From Chloropicon primus (taxonomy: Eukaryota > Chlorophyta > Chloropicophyceae > Chloropicales > Chloropicaceae): a stretch of DNA of 64,000 nucleotides. Below, piece after piece: positions 21,469 through 32,340 of this stretch. Within the stretch, counting starts at the first letter, position 1. Each line of letters starts with the position of its first letter. The notes under the pieces were generated by a model that ran no database searches, had not been told where the DNA came from, and saw only the letters and a list, made by a program, of their open reading frames with translations. The stretch covers positions 124,001-188,000 of the forward strand of contig CP060767.1 in assembly GCA_023205875.1 (NCBI GenBank), given 5' to 3'. The translations under genes and the position numbers were made by a program.

Positions 21469-22688
21469 ATGTTGTTCAACAGTAAGAGGAACTTCAAGGA
21501 CCACATGATGCATGCTTTGGTGGGATTTTTCGTCGGAGCTGCAGTCATGTCCCTCCTGTCTTCCAAGTCTGCCGAGGTACGACACGTGCATGCAAGCATG
21601 CGATGACGTCGCAAACTTCAGGGTTTCTTGCCGGAGCTTGCTCTTTCGCAAAAAGATGCTAACTTTTTTTCCTCTCTCTCTCTGTCTCTCTTCGCTGTTC
21701 GCAGCACAAGGCCGTGCAGGGCACCATCATGCAGTCCCCCATGTTCAACACCAACGATGAGTTGTTCTTGGGATCCCAGACGGGAGACCTTCCCCCTGCC
21801 AGGCGTGGAGAGTAAGTGCATGCAGGACTCGTCGAGCTTGTGGCTCCAAGTCCTCTGTCTCTTGTTCTTGTGGCTGACTCTCTCTCTCTCTCTCTCGTGC
21901 TCCTCCTCCTCCTCAGTTACATTTACAAGACCAACACTTACCAAGCCCTGTACGATCAGACCTGGACCAAGGGAGGATACCCAGCCCAGAGTTGCTGGGG
22001 CTGCAGGTTTGCTACCGATATCGTGAACAAGGTGCCTTTCAACAACATGTTGGACGCCGGTACCGGTAACGGTGCGCTTGTTCGCATGATGCGCTCCCAC
22101 GGCAAGAGCGCCTGGGGGATCGAGCTGAGCAAGGCTGTCTTGGAGCAGGAGTGCCCTGACATGCTCAAGGCCGGATTCGTGGAGCCTGGTGTCCTGACCA
22201 ACTTGCCGTACGCCGACAACAGTTTCGACTTGGTGTGGAGTTCCGACGTCCTGGAGCACATTCACCCCGAGGAGGCCGAGAAGGTCGTCAGTGAGCTCGT
22301 TCGCGTTTCCAGGAGGTTCTTGGTCCTCACCATCTCCCTCAAGGGTCACACCAAGGCAACCGCCGCCAACAACAACGAGGCCGGAAGGCACACCATGCTC
22401 AGACCAAGAAAGTGGTGGGAGGACACCTTCAGAAAGTACGGAGCCGTCGTCAACAGAGAGCTCTTCTGGGCCATGCAGGAGTTTGACAAGAGGTACACCG
22501 GCAGCGACCTCCACGCGTGCCAGATGGAGGGAGACGCCAACGACGGAGGATTGTACGAGGTCTGCAAGATCGACAACCCATGGTTGGTCGGTAAGCGCGA
22601 GCAGGAGAACTTGAGGAAGGACAGAATGATCACCACTGAGAACATGGAGCTCGAGCCGTGGTTCTTCACTTTCAGAAAGCTTCGCTAA
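21469..22688 (+). CDS. Membrane-anchored class I SAM-dependent methyltransferase
   Basis: Exons 21469-21576, 21705-21811 and 21917-22688 give 328 residues (GAG|gtacga, GA|gtaagt; acceptors ttcgcag, cctcag). Residues about 14-32 form a single hydrophobic anchor after a basic N terminus, so it looks like a type II Golgi or ER membrane protein. The catalytic part has motif I MLDAGTGNGALVRMM, an acidic residue at IELSK, and the post-II block NSFDLVWSSDVLEHIHP typical of Methyltransf_11/25. Substrate is unknown to me. The closing segment (MELEPWFFTFRKL) is reminiscent of lumenal methyltransferases acting on glycans, but that is inference. The gene converges on the RING gene with 62 bases between stops. 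Confidence 0.8.
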
Positions 22689-22750
22689 TCATAGAGGATA
22701 ACAACTTTACACAATTACAATAAAATACTTGAACTTTTGAGCCCCCTGCT

Positions 22751-24061
22751 TCACCAAGTTCCGGAGATCGGGTCGAAGCGGCAGAGAGGGCAGCGCACGT
22801 CGCCTGTTCTGAACCACTCCACGATGCAGGCTTGGTGAAACGTGTGCTTGCATCCGGTGCCGAAGCAGGCCAGAACATGGCCGTACTTGAAGACCTCCAG
22901 GCAGATGCTGCACTCCTCCTTCGATTGCGTTTTCTCCTTGTACCTCGACCGGTGAAGTCTGCACAACGCTCGATTGGCCAAGGTCTTGTCGTTCTGGTAC
23001 TCCCTCGCTTGGAGGGAGAATTCCGTGCCACCGGCATTCTCGTGCCTCTCTGAGCGCCCCCTCGGCCGCCCTTCCGGCTCATCGTACGAAGCCGATGAGT
23101 TGTTGAAGAATCGTCTCCTTTCTCTGTGAGCGGACTCGTCCCTCGTCCTCAGGATGTCCCCAAGCGAACCGCCAAAGTCGCCTTGCGTCGTCGCCCTCCT
23201 GCCCAAGTGAAAGAACCGTTACGTTAGTCCTCAGCGCCGGATGGTGCACTTGGCCATCATGGCTGCAGGCAACAATGCTTACCGTTCTTGCCGATCTTCC
23301 TGGCTCTCTGTTAGAGGTCGCACGCCAAGCCGCTCTTGTGCCAGCCTAATCTTTTCTCTCAAGTCGGGCCTCCTGCTCGTCGAGAGGACCTCGCCCAGAG
23401 AAGGCACGTCCTCCGATTCAGCCTCCCTTCGACTCCGCCTCGAATCCTCTGCACTCGGGCTCCCTTCCTGCCTGTCCTCAAAGCGATGCCTCGTCCGCGT
23501 CGTCGCCGTCGAGAGAACATCCCCGAGGGACAAGTTCTGGAAGGACGAAAAGTGCTCCGAGTATCGACCGCCACTCCCTTGACTCGCACTCGGGGAAGAG
23601 TCATGCGAGCGATCTCTGCTCGCACTGGAACCACCGCTTGCGCTCGTGCTCGCTCCACCCCTCCCAGGGGTGTGGAAGTCGCTCTCCGCCTCGTCCTGGA
23701 GGTAGTCCTTGGCAATCTCCATCATCACTTGGGCCTTGGGTCGTCCTTCGTCCAGAAAACCAACTCCACGCCTCCCGTGGTGGTCAACGATCTCAGCATT
23801 GGCACCGCCATCACCCGGTGTCACCAAGACGGGTGCCTCGCTCAGCACTCGCTGCAAGTTGCCAAACTCTTCGAGCTCGTCCAGTTGCACATCTTTGGAA
23901 GCAGCATACTGTCGAAGGGAAACGATTCGACTTCTCACCGCATCTATCCTCCTCTGGAGCTGCTCTTGCTCACTTTGCAAGTCTGGGGGGCTCGAGGACG
24001 AGGCGTGGTGGACGCTAGCCATGGCCTCCTGAGAGAACGAAGCGAGGCGACTAGCGTCCAT
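22751..24061 (-). CDS. RING-H2 finger protein, probable E3 ubiquitin ligase
   Basis: Exons 24061-23283 and 23198-22751 (CG|gtaagc..gggcag|G) give 408 residues. The C-terminal end holds a complete C3H2C3 RING: CSICLEVF, CFGTGCKHTFHQACIVEWF and CPLC. The rest is largely disordered, rich in serine and arginine, with a short coiled-coil-like start (SEQEQLQRRIDAVRSRIVSL). Three related short linear motifs, LSLGDVLST, SLGEVLST and SLGDILRT, recur and may be docking sites. No transmembrane segment is seen, so it is likely cytosolic or nuclear. The ATG at 24061 is the first true ATG, and the promoter element lies 60-125 bases upstream of it. Confidence 0.82.
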
Positions 24062-24120
24062 GATATACCCCTCTTCACTGCAGCAACGAGAGGGAGGCAA
24101 AAGAATCTTGTTTCAGTTTC

Positions 24121-24185
24121 ACAAATCCTTCACCAGGGCGTCAAACCCTTGGACCGAGGGCTCCTTCGAAAGAGAATAGGACAAA
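24121..24185 (-). promoter_or_regulatory. Shared bipartite promoter element (RING gene)
   Basis: On the minus strand: TCTCTTTCGAAGGAG, then CCCTCGGTCCAAGGGTTT and GACGCCCTGGTGAAGG. It lies 60-125 bases upstream of the ATG. This 330-base gap between genes holds nothing else. Confidence 0.6.
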
Positions 24186-24394
24186 GGTTCCATCTTTGTC
24201 CCTCCCTTTCGTGCTCCTCGTCTTCCACCTCGTCCACGGCTCACCTTCTCCCTCTCTCTCTCTCTGTGTTGGGTGATTGGTAATGGCGAAGACAAAAGAA
24301 AAAAGGGTTTCATCTGTCTGGTCTGTCTGTTACAGAAGATTGTCCTCCTCCGATGAATGGAGGGGAGTTTTGATACATTGCAGGGAGCTTGAGC

Positions 24395-27300
24395 TCAAGT
24401 TTCCTTGTCCTTGTTAGGGTCTTTCCGTTTGGTTTTGCTCTTCAGCTTCTGGAGCTTATTCTTGGGAGCGCCTTGGCTCTTGCTCTTGGCGGCAAAAACG
24501 TCCTTGCCTTCCAACACGTCGCTCAACTGATTCGACGGGGGAGCTGACGCTGGCGGTGGTCTTGGCGGTGGAGGAGGTCGGGTCTGAGGGGAGAGTGGGG
24601 GCGTAATGCCTGATCCGGGCGGCGCCCTTGGAGGCAGAACCGAATTCCTCTCAGAACCCAGAGGATCCAAACGCTTCGGCATGTTTTGGCCAACTTCTAT
24701 CTCCGCATCGATCGCCCCGATCCCTCCGTCCTCTGCGATCTTTGCCAAGAACTGACTCTCGATCTTCGAGGGAGAGGTCGCACCGAAGACCCTGCCACTC
24801 GTTGAGCTCTCCTTCTTCCCGAGCCTGGGATCCTGAGACCCTCCTCTCTTGTGCGGGGTCAAGTCGTAGCCCACGGGCGAGTCGATCGGGGGCTTCGGGT
24901 AATTTGTTTCCGGCGGGAGAATCCCCGCCGGTGCTCTTGGGACCATGAGCCCGTTCTTGCTCTTCTTGGCAGGCTTACCGTTTGCGGTATACTTGTTCTT
25001 CGTCTCCAAGGCCTTGGCATTCAACGCAGCGAGAGGCAAGCCCTCGAGGGTCTTCTTGTCCTCCTCCAACTCTTCGTACTTCACCGAGAGCTTCTGCAGC
25101 GCAGCCAGCTTCTCTTGCTTGCTGTTCTCCTGGATATTGGAATGAGCGTCGCCCTGAGCCATCCACCTCTGGTACTCGCTGGCGAGCTCGCCAAAGTCCT
25201 CAAAGATGTCCGAATCCTTGTTCCTTGCCATCACGTCGTCCCAGCCCTCCGCGTTTTTGCCGCCGTTTGACTTGTCTCCCCCCGCCTCGAGGTCGAGCGC
25301 TTTCTTTGCGGTGCCCCCCTTGGGCATCACCGCCTGCTTCCTCTTCCGCCGATGTAGGAACTTGGTCGAGGCCGTCAGGAGGAGAACGAAGCCGACGGAG
25401 GAGCCAACGATGATGAAGATCATGTCCAGATCGACGGAGACCTGTTTCTTCGATTCCACTTGCAGGACCGGAGCCGGCGGTATTTCTTCCGGCATCTCGA
25501 TGATCTCCGCTCTGATCTTCACGGCATAGGACTTGCTCGAAGTCTCAGTCGTGATCAGACCCAGCGCTAGCTCGGTATCGCTGCCAAGAGAATTGAACAT
25601 CAAAGAGCAGGTGTGCGGTCCCTGTGAAAACGCACGTCTCTCTACGCAGTTACCCGTCCACTGCTTGTTCCCTTCGGTCGGGAAACGATGAATTGACGCA
25701 ACCGAAGCAAACAACTGGATCGGGGTGTCTTGGCTCTCGACCATGAGCTTGAACTCTTGCCTCGGTCCCATCGCATAAAGCATCGTGCCAAAATACCCGT
25801 ACTGAAGGGGGACGATCAGCGAGGTCACCTCCGCCTGCGTAACGACCGTTACTGTCGTCGTGGCATTCCTTGTGGTCGTCGTGTTCTTCTCCGGCAGTAT
25901 CAGATCGATGCTCTCCCGAGCCGGCAAGGTCTCGAGGGCCGATGCATACGATTTCTCCACGGGTGAGCTCGGGTAAACCTCCAGGAGCTCGTTTGGAACG
26001 ATCTGCAGAGATCCGTTCTCGGTGGACAGGGTTGCGGTGAATCTGTACGATGTCTCGTACTTGGCCGCATAGCTCGAGAGGGCACCGGTGTACACGCCTC
26101 TCACGGGGACGACATTGGCCCGAAACTTTCCCTCCACGTCCGTCTTCCCACTAGCCACGGTCGTCCACACCTTCTCTCTGACGTCAAACACATCCATGAC
26201 CACGTCGAGATCCGGAAACGCGGACACCGAGTCCTCCCTCAGGCAGGTCACGGTGACGAGCTCTTCCTGCAGGTAGACCAGCTGCGCCGTTTTCGTCTCC
26301 TGCGGAACGATCGTGAGCTTTTCTGTGGCCATCAAGGTGCCGTTCTGGAAGGCGAGCACGATAATGTCCGTCCCCGAGGGGATGTCCAGCTGCGCCGGAA
26401 GGGGCGAGGCGGATTTCCAGCTACCGATCTCCACTTCGCCTGACATCACGAGGATCTCTTCGACTCCCTTGGCACCAATCTCCGCTGGCAAGCTCAGAGT
26501 CCCTTGATCGTAGAGCTGCCCCCTCATGTGCAAAGCCCAGTACGCGTCGCCGGAGGTGGCCCCGTCTTGGTATCCACCCGCAGTGATCAGAATCCCGTCT
26601 CCTATGAAGGCCCCACTCGCCCCCTGCCTCGGCGTGGGCTTCAGGCCCTGGAGCACGTCGTAGGTCACGAAGTCCTGGGGAGTCACTGAGCTGTCGTCGA
26701 ACACGTGGATGTCCACGCCTCGAACGACGTCCACCTCGTCGCTTGGAACGTCCCCTACAGTCACGGTGTTCGGCTTGTCGTGCCCAAACCCAAACGCGAT
26801 CACCATGTAGCCGGTGCCTTGGCTAAATGCCGAAGAAGGAGAGTACAGGTGCATCGTGTGAAAGGCACGGAAAGGCGAGTACTGAAGCTCCCACTTTCTC
26901 CACGTCTTTGTCGTGATGTCCCATTCCAGCACGTCGTTCGTCACGTGCACGTCTCCCGTCGCCTCGTCCCTCTGGAACCCCCCGTGAAACAGAATCCTGT
27001 TCTTGCTCTGGTACTGATGCAAGATGGCAGCGTGGCCGTACCTCTTCCTGATCTGAAAGGTAATCGTGGACGCTAGAACCTGACCGCTCTTCAGCATCTC
27101 CCCCTGGGGCTCCAGCCTCGACCACCTGTTCTGATCCCATCTGTACTCCCACACGACCCTCTCGTCCTGACTCGCGTCCGATGCCCAGGTGCTCCCGGTG
27201 TGACCGCCGTACACGTACAGGGAGTTGGATTGGGAAATCGCACCGTGAGCCGTGCGTGGCGGGGGCGATGTCGCCCCCTTGTACCCCTCCGCGTACAGAC

Positions 27301-27874
27301 GCTTCCACTTATTGTTCAACATGTCCAACTCCCACAGAGTGTCTTCACAGGGCTCCACTTTCGTGGCCCTCGACTCCAAGATGTGTTCGAGCTCGTGGGA
27401 CGCCCCTGAACTCAGGTCGCACGAGCCACCAAAGAGCAAAGCCCTCGTGCCCATCGAGTGGAGGCTCGAGTACGCCCTCGGGCAGGGAACCCCGCTCGTG
27501 CAGTTCTTTCCGCAGCAGCTGTTTGAACCTGACTTGAGCTGGACCCACTGCTTCTGGTCCGCAAAATACTGGTAGGTATCTCCAAGGATAACACCGGCCT
27601 CGTCCACACCTCCGAAGAGAATGAGGCCCTTCGGCGAGGAGATGGAAAGAGTTGCTGCCCCATAACGCCTCCCTGGGCTGACTGACGCGTGCTGCAGCTG
27701 TTCCCAGCTCGTGTCTCGAAACAGGTCACTGCTTTGCTGCTGGTTGTTGTTTTGCGCAAAACAGAGCTGGCCTTGGGACAAAACCAAGACGAAGACCACA
27801 CCGACGAACGAGACAAGGTTCAAGTTCCTTCCAACGTGCTGGCCACCCCTTCGACTCCATTGCGTGCCCGTCAT
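24395..27874 (-). CDS. Kelch-repeat type I membrane protein (receptor-like)
   Basis: A single exon gives 1159 residues, intronless despite its size. A signal peptide (NLVSFVGVVFVLVLSQGQLCFA) leads into a kelch propeller at about 40-450 with repeats such as GRRYGAATLSI..LILFGG, PRAYSSLHSMGTRALLFGG, PPRTAHGAISQSNSLYVYGG, KRYGHAAILHQ and PRQGASGAFIGDGILITAGG. A beta-rich region (about 450-820) of unclear family follows, perhaps Ig-like. One transmembrane helix (FIIVGSSVGFVLLL) leads to a basic stop (HRRKRKQ). The cytosolic tail of about 270 residues is proline-rich, including PPPPPRPPP. Overall it resembles attractin-type receptors without their EGF/CUB parts. Ligand unknown. Its 5' region is the 254-bp repeat shared with the gene at 47.5 kb. 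Confidence 0.8.
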   Translation of the reverse strand: MTGTQWSRRGGQHVGRNLNLVSFVGVVFVLVLSQGQLCFAQNNNQQQSSDLFRDTSWEQLQHASVSPGRRYGAATLSISSPKGLILFGGVDEAGVILGDTYQYFADQKQWVQLKSGSNSCCGKNCTSGVPCPRAYSSLHSMGTRALLFGGSCDLSSGASHELEHILESRATKVEPCEDTLWELDMLNNKWKRLYAEGYKGATSPPPRTAHGAISQSNSLYVYGGHTGSTWASDASQDERVVWEYRWDQNRWSRLEPQGEMLKSGQVLASTITFQIRKRYGHAAILHQYQSKNRILFHGGFQRDEATGDVHVTNDVLEWDITTKTWRKWELQYSPFRAFHTMHLYSPSSAFSQGTGYMVIAFGFGHDKPNTVTVGDVPSDEVDVVRGVDIHVFDDSSVTPQDFVTYDVLQGLKPTPRQGASGAFIGDGILITAGGYQDGATSGDAYWALHMRGQLYDQGTLSLPAEIGAKGVEEILVMSGEVEIGSWKSASPLPAQLDIPSGTDIIVLAFQNGTLMATEKLTIVPQETKTAQLVYLQEELVTVTCLREDSVSAFPDLDVVMDVFDVREKVWTTVASGKTDVEGKFRANVVPVRGVYTGALSSYAAKYETSYRFTATLSTENGSLQIVPNELLEVYPSSPVEKSYASALETLPARESIDLILPEKNTTTTRNATTTVTVVTQAEVTSLIVPLQYGYFGTMLYAMGPRQEFKLMVESQDTPIQLFASVASIHRFPTEGNKQWTGNCVERRAFSQGPHTCSLMFNSLGSDTELALGLITTETSSKSYAVKIRAEIIEMPEEIPPAPVLQVESKKQVSVDLDMIFIIVGSSVGFVLLLTASTKFLHRRKRKQAVMPKGGTAKKALDLEAGGDKSNGGKNAEGWDDVMARNKDSDIFEDFGELASEYQRWMAQGDAHSNIQENSKQEKLAALQKLSVKYEELEEDKKTLEGLPLAALNAKALETKNKYTANGKPAKKSKNGLMVPRAPAGILPPETNYPKPPIDSPVGYDLTPHKRGGSQDPRLGKKESSTSGRVFGATSPSKIESQFLAKIAEDGGIGAIDAEIEVGQNMPKRLDPLGSERNSVLPPRAPPGSGITPPLSPQTRPPPPPRPPPASAPPSNQLSDVLEGKDVFAAKSKSQGAPKNKLQKLKSKTKRKDPNKDKET

Positions 27875-27958
27875 TGCCTCTGGCCCAAGCCTCGCCAGCA
27901 GCAACGCCTGCTCCAAGAACAACAACAAAACAGAACAAAACTTTTACTCTTAGAGACA

Positions 27959-28212
27959 CAAAACTCCTCACCAGGACGCCAAAATCGTTCGAGGGAGAGC
28001 TCTGTGGAAAGAGAAGGAGACCACAGAGACTAATCTTCCGCGAAGTCCCCCCCACTCGGCACGAAACCCTCCCCTCTGCCGCCAAAGAGTGAGACAAGTT
28101 CTTACCTCTTGGTCTCTCCTCCTGGGTGTCAAAGTTTTCAAGGTCTAGGAAGGCTCCCAACCTCACCAGGACGCCAAATCGTTCGAGGGAGAGCTCTTTG
28201 GAAAGATAACGA
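27959..28212 (-). repeat. 254-bp promoter/leader repeat, copy 1 (kelch gene)
   Basis: Nearly identical to the plus-strand stretch 46971-47223. It holds two promoter elements 194 bases apart (cores at about 28205 and 28011): CTTTCCAAAGAGCTCTCCC, then TCGAACGATTTGGCGTCC and TGGTGAGG. Between them is AGAGGTAAGAACTTG, a donor-like site. It is sense-oriented to the kelch gene. Confidence 0.8.
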
Positions 28213-28470
28213 GACCACGGAGACTAATCTTCCGCCAATCACTCATCTTTTCCACTCACTCCATCGTCTTGGCCCCTTCCAAGGACTCGCCTGCTTCAGT
28301 CTGTCACACAGCGTTTGAAACCGATCGATTTTTGTGGAAAAATTGTCCATGGGATGAGACGCGTCCTGGGGGCTTCGCTCCTCGAAGGAATCGGAAGAGG
28401 TACGCGACTTGAGAGCCAAAGCAAGGACGAGGAGGGAGTCGGAGGGGAAGGGGGCGCGGATGGATGGAAC

Positions 28471-28540
28471 CGCCGTCTCACGATCTTTCCAACGACCATT
28501 CGTGCGAAAGGAATGACAAAGTTTTGAGGATGATGAGAGA
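28471..28540 (+). promoter_or_regulatory. Shared bipartite promoter element (thioredoxin-like gene)
   Basis: CCGTCTCACGATCTTTCC, then GACCATTCGTGCGAAAGG, AATGAC and a GAGGATGATGAG end. It lies about 40-105 bases before the first ATG (28578). Between the kelch leader (28212) and here I see nothing else. Confidence 0.6.
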
Positions 28541-28577
28541 CTAAACGTTCTGTTTTCTTGCTTGGTTTGATCTCTTG

Positions 28578-29085
28578 ATGATGATTGCAGGAGGAGTGGT
28601 GGTTATGGTGGCGCTTCGGCAATTAGGAGCGGCGAAGCTTGGGATCCTGGTCCTTCTGATTCTAGTCGCACTCGCTGGCCGGCCGTCTTCGTGCTTCGTG
28701 ACTTTCAAGCGGTTCAAGCGGACGACGAACACGTGGGCCTTCAGGACCCTGGAGAAGAGGAGGGAACACACACTCACTCTGTTTGCTACCAAATGGGATG
28801 GATACGCAGACAGGATGGCCAAGGGGGTCGAGGATGCGATCAATGGATTGGTGAGGTCGATGAAGGAGGGGCAGGGATACCCCCATCTGGCGAACTTGAC
28901 CCTCCTTCGCTTGGACACGACGTTCGAGGACCTGCCAAAGCTTCGACAAAAGTATGGCTTGCAGATGGAGCTTCCCGCTTTCTTTTACTTCAGGTGAGGA
29001 GGCACGACGACAGCTCGGGCGATTGCGGGAGCCCTCGTCGCGAAACTGAAGACTGACTTGGCCCTGGACTCTCGTGCCTGGTTTG

Positions 29086-29116
<31 letters not shown>

Positions 29117-31004
29117 GAACGGTGCGGCGCATACTTTCAGTCACCGGGACACCGTGGAGGCTTACAAGACAACCTTGGTGAAGATCGGGCGGATGGGCGA
29201 CGTGGACGTCCCTCTGGAACATCTCCGGTCGAGGCAAGAGCTCGAGGACACGGTGGCGGGGAATGAGATCACTTTCGTTTTCGTGGACTCACCTCTCGGC
29301 GTCGGCGAGGGGGCCAAGGGGGGAGAGGAGGAGGACGCCGGGGAATGCGATGCCGGCAAGGACGCCAAAGCGAGGCTTAGACAAGCCTTGGCAGAAAACC
29401 CGGACGCCGAAGGAATGCGGGAATACCTTGAAGAGTTCCTGGAAACGGCTGACTTCGAAGCGGAGGGATTGGAGGAGGAGCTGGCCAATTTGCAAACTTT
29501 TTTGAGGGGATCAAAGCATTCGAAAGACGCGGCCAAAGACGCTTCTTGGGATGAGATCGAGAAGACGTTTTTGGATGTGGCAAAGCAGAACCTGCTGAGT
29601 CAAATCGTTCGATTCTGCTACGCGAACAGCACGGAAGTCCTCCCAGCGGACATCGTGACGCAGGCTCTTCTGACTTCGAAGGGCGGGGATGGTAGCTCGA
29701 GCGATGGTGACGAACCCTTTTCGGGCGGCTTTTCAATATTCGCATTCCGGGGGAGGGACGTTATCGACGTCTTCACCCCCTCTTGTAGCTGCGACTTGCT
29801 TTCCTGGCTGAGGAGCTTCCTGACCAGCCACGGGAGTGTCGTGAGCACCCTTACGGACATGCAGTTCTGGACGCACCTCAGCGAGCAAGTGGAGGCGCAG
29901 ACGACTTGGGCCCTGGCTCAAGAGAGGCGCATGAAGCTCAAGAATCGCGAGATCATCACCAAGAAGCAGCGGAAAGATCCTGAGGAGGCGATGGACGAGG
30001 AAGAATTATTGGGAAATGATTACGAGGTCCTCGTGCTCTTGTTGCAGTCCGACCAAGTTTCGGAGCGCCAGTCGAAAGAGGGTCGGGACTACAGATCATT
30101 TGTGGAGGCCGCTGGGGAAGTTTTGGGCTTGGCGCCGAGGGAGGCGTTACGGGTGTGCGCACGGGGTGCGGGGCCCCACGAGTGCGAAGCTCTTGATGAT
30201 TCAGGTGCTGCCGCCCTGTCCAGCGCGGCAGACGAGGACAGGGGCAACGTCACCGAAGAGCTTGAGGCGGAGGCCATCGAAGCAGCGGAGTCGACGGAGG
30301 GCGAAGAGTTGGAGCTGGAAGAGGAGGAGGAAGAGGGGACGAGGGTTTACAAATTCATCCACGTTCCTTACACGCAGGAAATTTGGAGAGGGTCTCTGCC
30401 TGCGATGCTTGAACTCGCCGACTTCCCTCGAGTGATGCTCTTTGATACGAGGAACAAGTTGTACTATGATTTGCAGCGCAAGGGGGGTCGACGGCATGCG
30501 CAAGGGTTCACGGCAGAGGAGATCGTAGATTTTGTCTCCGACCACAAGAATAACGCGCTAAAGCCTTTTCTGAGGTCGGAGGTGATCGTGGAGGACCAGT
30601 CCACGGTGGAAAGGATGGAGAGGACGTCGAGGCCCATCAACGTGGACAGCTTCGGGGAGCTAAACTTTCCGAGGAGTTGCACGGCGGGCGAAGTCGTGTC
30701 GGTCGTCCTCTTCCACACCGCCTGGTGCAGCTTCTGCAAGAGGGCCATGGGGATTTTCAAAGAACTCGCGGAGGAGGCTGGTAAAGAGGACTACGCGGGC
30801 CTCAACCACATCAAGTTCTACACCCTGGACTGCGATCGAAACGATTGCTATCCTTCGGTGCTCGGCCTTGGAAAAGCGGGGGAGCACCTCGACAAGCTCC
30901 CGCAATTCCTCGTCTTTCCTTGCGGGAGACCGCCCGTGCAGTACAATGGGTACAGGAGCGTGGACATCCTTTTGACCCGGCTCGTGGAGCTCAATCAATC
31001 CTAA
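28578..31004 (+). CDS. Secretory-pathway thioredoxin-like protein (TXNDC11/PDI-like)
   Basis: Exons 28578-28993 and 29117-31004 (AG|gtgagg..tctcag|G) give 767 residues; ATG 28605 is an alternative start. A hydrophobic N terminus (KLGILVLLILVALAG) is a likely signal sequence. The C-terminal thioredoxin domain has VVLFHTAWCSFCKRAMGIF with a CxxC active site (CSFC) near residue 673, a cis-proline context (KLPQFLVFPCG) and GYRSVDILL. Earlier regions (about 40-260 and 560-620) look like thioredoxin-fold repeats without CxxC. A 25-residue acidic run (EELELEEEEEEG) separates them. This arrangement recalls TXNDC11/EFP1 and other ER oxidoreductases. The single intron ends in a (TC)n tract. Intron removal restores a continuous domain (FFYFR|NGAAH). 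Confidence 0.75.
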
Positions 31005-31025
31005 TAAGCCTAACGAATATCGTAA

Positions 31026-31420
31026 TGCAGCGGAACACGATCCACCATCATCATCTTGCACATCCTGTCGTCCTCCTCGACATCGACGGAATCCGCGGGG
31101 ACATGGTCGTCGTCAGGACCGCCAAGGCGTACGCCGCGTTCGACGGCAGGACGGAGGTCACGGACGAGGACGTGGGCAGGGTCGTCGGCATGTGCCTCGG
31201 GCACCGGACGAGGAAGGACCCCCTCGACCCCCTTGGGGGCGTGCAGAAGGTCAACGCAGTCTTCAAGCGCATCTTCGCCGACGGCCTGACGTACGAGGAC
31301 GTGAGGAAGATGCAGGAAAAGAGCGCCCCCAAGTCCAACAAGGAAGCGGAAGAAGAAGACCAAGGCGACGAGAAGAAGGGAAGGGGCGGCCTCAAACCAG
31401 GCCAGTGGAAGGGCCTATAG
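31026..31420 (+). pseudogene. Orphan C-terminal fragment of Mg-chelatase subunit ChlI
   Basis: From about residue 19 the frame reads LDIDGIRGDMVVVRTAKAYA, then AFDGRTEVTDEDVGRVVGMC and RTRKDPLDPLGG..VNAVFKRIF. This is the sensor-2/C-terminal helical part of ChlI. The AAA+ ATPase core with Walker motifs is absent here and not found elsewhere in the window. The 18 residues before it (with HHHH) do not resemble ChlI. The tail ends in a novel charged stretch (EEEDQGDEKKGRGG). It starts only 20 bases after the thioredoxin-like stop, in another frame, and TGCAG at 31025-31029 could be a splice acceptor. It is either a truncated duplicate or the last exon of something whose 5' part I cannot place. 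The reading frame is intact. Confidence 0.6.
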
Positions 31421-31493
31421 AAGGAGTCATCATAAAATAATACCCCGACCTCTCGTCGTTCGTGTTGTAGTCGATCAATCAATTCATCCCCTA

Positions 31494-31967
31494 GCGGATC
31501 ATCCGTTGTGGCGGGACGCGAACTTTTGTCCTCGAGAGGTGTACCAGGAGCTCATCGTTCCACTGCGGAAGCAGAGCGGAGGGGCCAAGGCGGAGCAGGG
31601 AGGAGCGAAGAAGAAGGCAACGGGGCCGGTGGTGAAGCCGGTGGCGGAGGTTTCGAGCGCGGAGAAGGCGCAGGCTGCGCAGAAGAAGAAGGAGGCGGTG
31701 GTGGCACCGCCCCCGGAGGCGGTGTTCTTCGGGCAATGGACTGAAGAGGAGGATGAGCTGGTGCTCTTCCAGCAGTCTGACCAAGGCCGCGCGCTTAGCA
31801 TCTCGTACGAGGACGCTGCGGCTTGCCTCGGTCGCACTTCAAACGCCGTGAAGTGCAGGTGGCACTCTCAGGTGAAAGGGAAGGTCGAGACGATGTCGAG
31901 CGAGGAGTATACGCTTCGACTGGAGCGAGGTGCGAGGAGGTGGTTTCAGTTCCGGAAGCAAGGCTGA
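31494..31967 (+). CDS. SANT/Myb-like domain protein (5' exon not identified)
   Basis: The frame is open from a CTAG acceptor-like site at 31490-31493 to the stop at 31965-31967, about 157 residues, with no ATG at its start. The C-terminal half holds a Myb/SANT-like helix set: WTEEEDELVLFQQSDQG, then YEDAAACLGRTSNAVKCRWH. The first part is basic and alanine-rich. Either a short upstream exon supplies the start, or it is a decayed gene. Such trihelix/SANT ORFs occur in plant-type transcription factors and also next to DNA transposases, so origin is open. It lies between the ChlI fragment and the nuclease-like ORF, both unusual. Confidence 0.45.
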   Translation, partial: ADHPLWRDANFCPREVYQELIVPLRKQSGGAKAEQGGAKKKATGPVVKPVAEVSSAEKAQAAQKKKEAVVAPPPEAVFFGQWTEEEDELVLFQQSDQGRALSISYEDAAACLGRTSNAVKCRWHSQVKGKVETMSSEEYTLRLERGARRWFQFRKQG

Positions 31968-32340
31968 GGCTGAGGGCGGGTGTATCATTTAGGGAAACCT
32001 TACATATGTGTATCGAAGCGAGCCTTGGCCCCTGGGCGGCGTCACCCAGTTCACTAGGGGCTCCATCGGCGAGCCGTGGACCATGGCGATGGCGTGCAGC
32101 ACGAGCCACCTCTCCGCGCCGTGGAGGGAGGGGAAGCAAAGGTGGACTCTCCCGAGCCTGAGAAAATAAGAGCGGCAACAAAAGGGGAGTTTATAAATAC
32201 TACAAAAGCTGTGTTTTTTCCAAAAGTGATCCCATGGCTTTTGGCGGGAATTTTGAAAAATCGTGGGAGGAGAAGCGAACCGAAAAACTAAAAGTAACGG
32301 ACGGGCGTCGAGGCCGAGGGACAGAAGACGGAGCGCGACC
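31968..32340. other. Gap between SANT-like and nuclease-like ORFs
   Basis: No promoter element copy of the shared type, only a TTTTGGCGGGAATTTTG patch at 32238. Nothing recognised. Confidence 0.4.

Noticed and set aside
27875-28166. Short frames sharing peptides with 46966-47224
   Set aside because: The likeness comes from the 254-bp leader repeat, read in opposite frames; not a conserved peptide.
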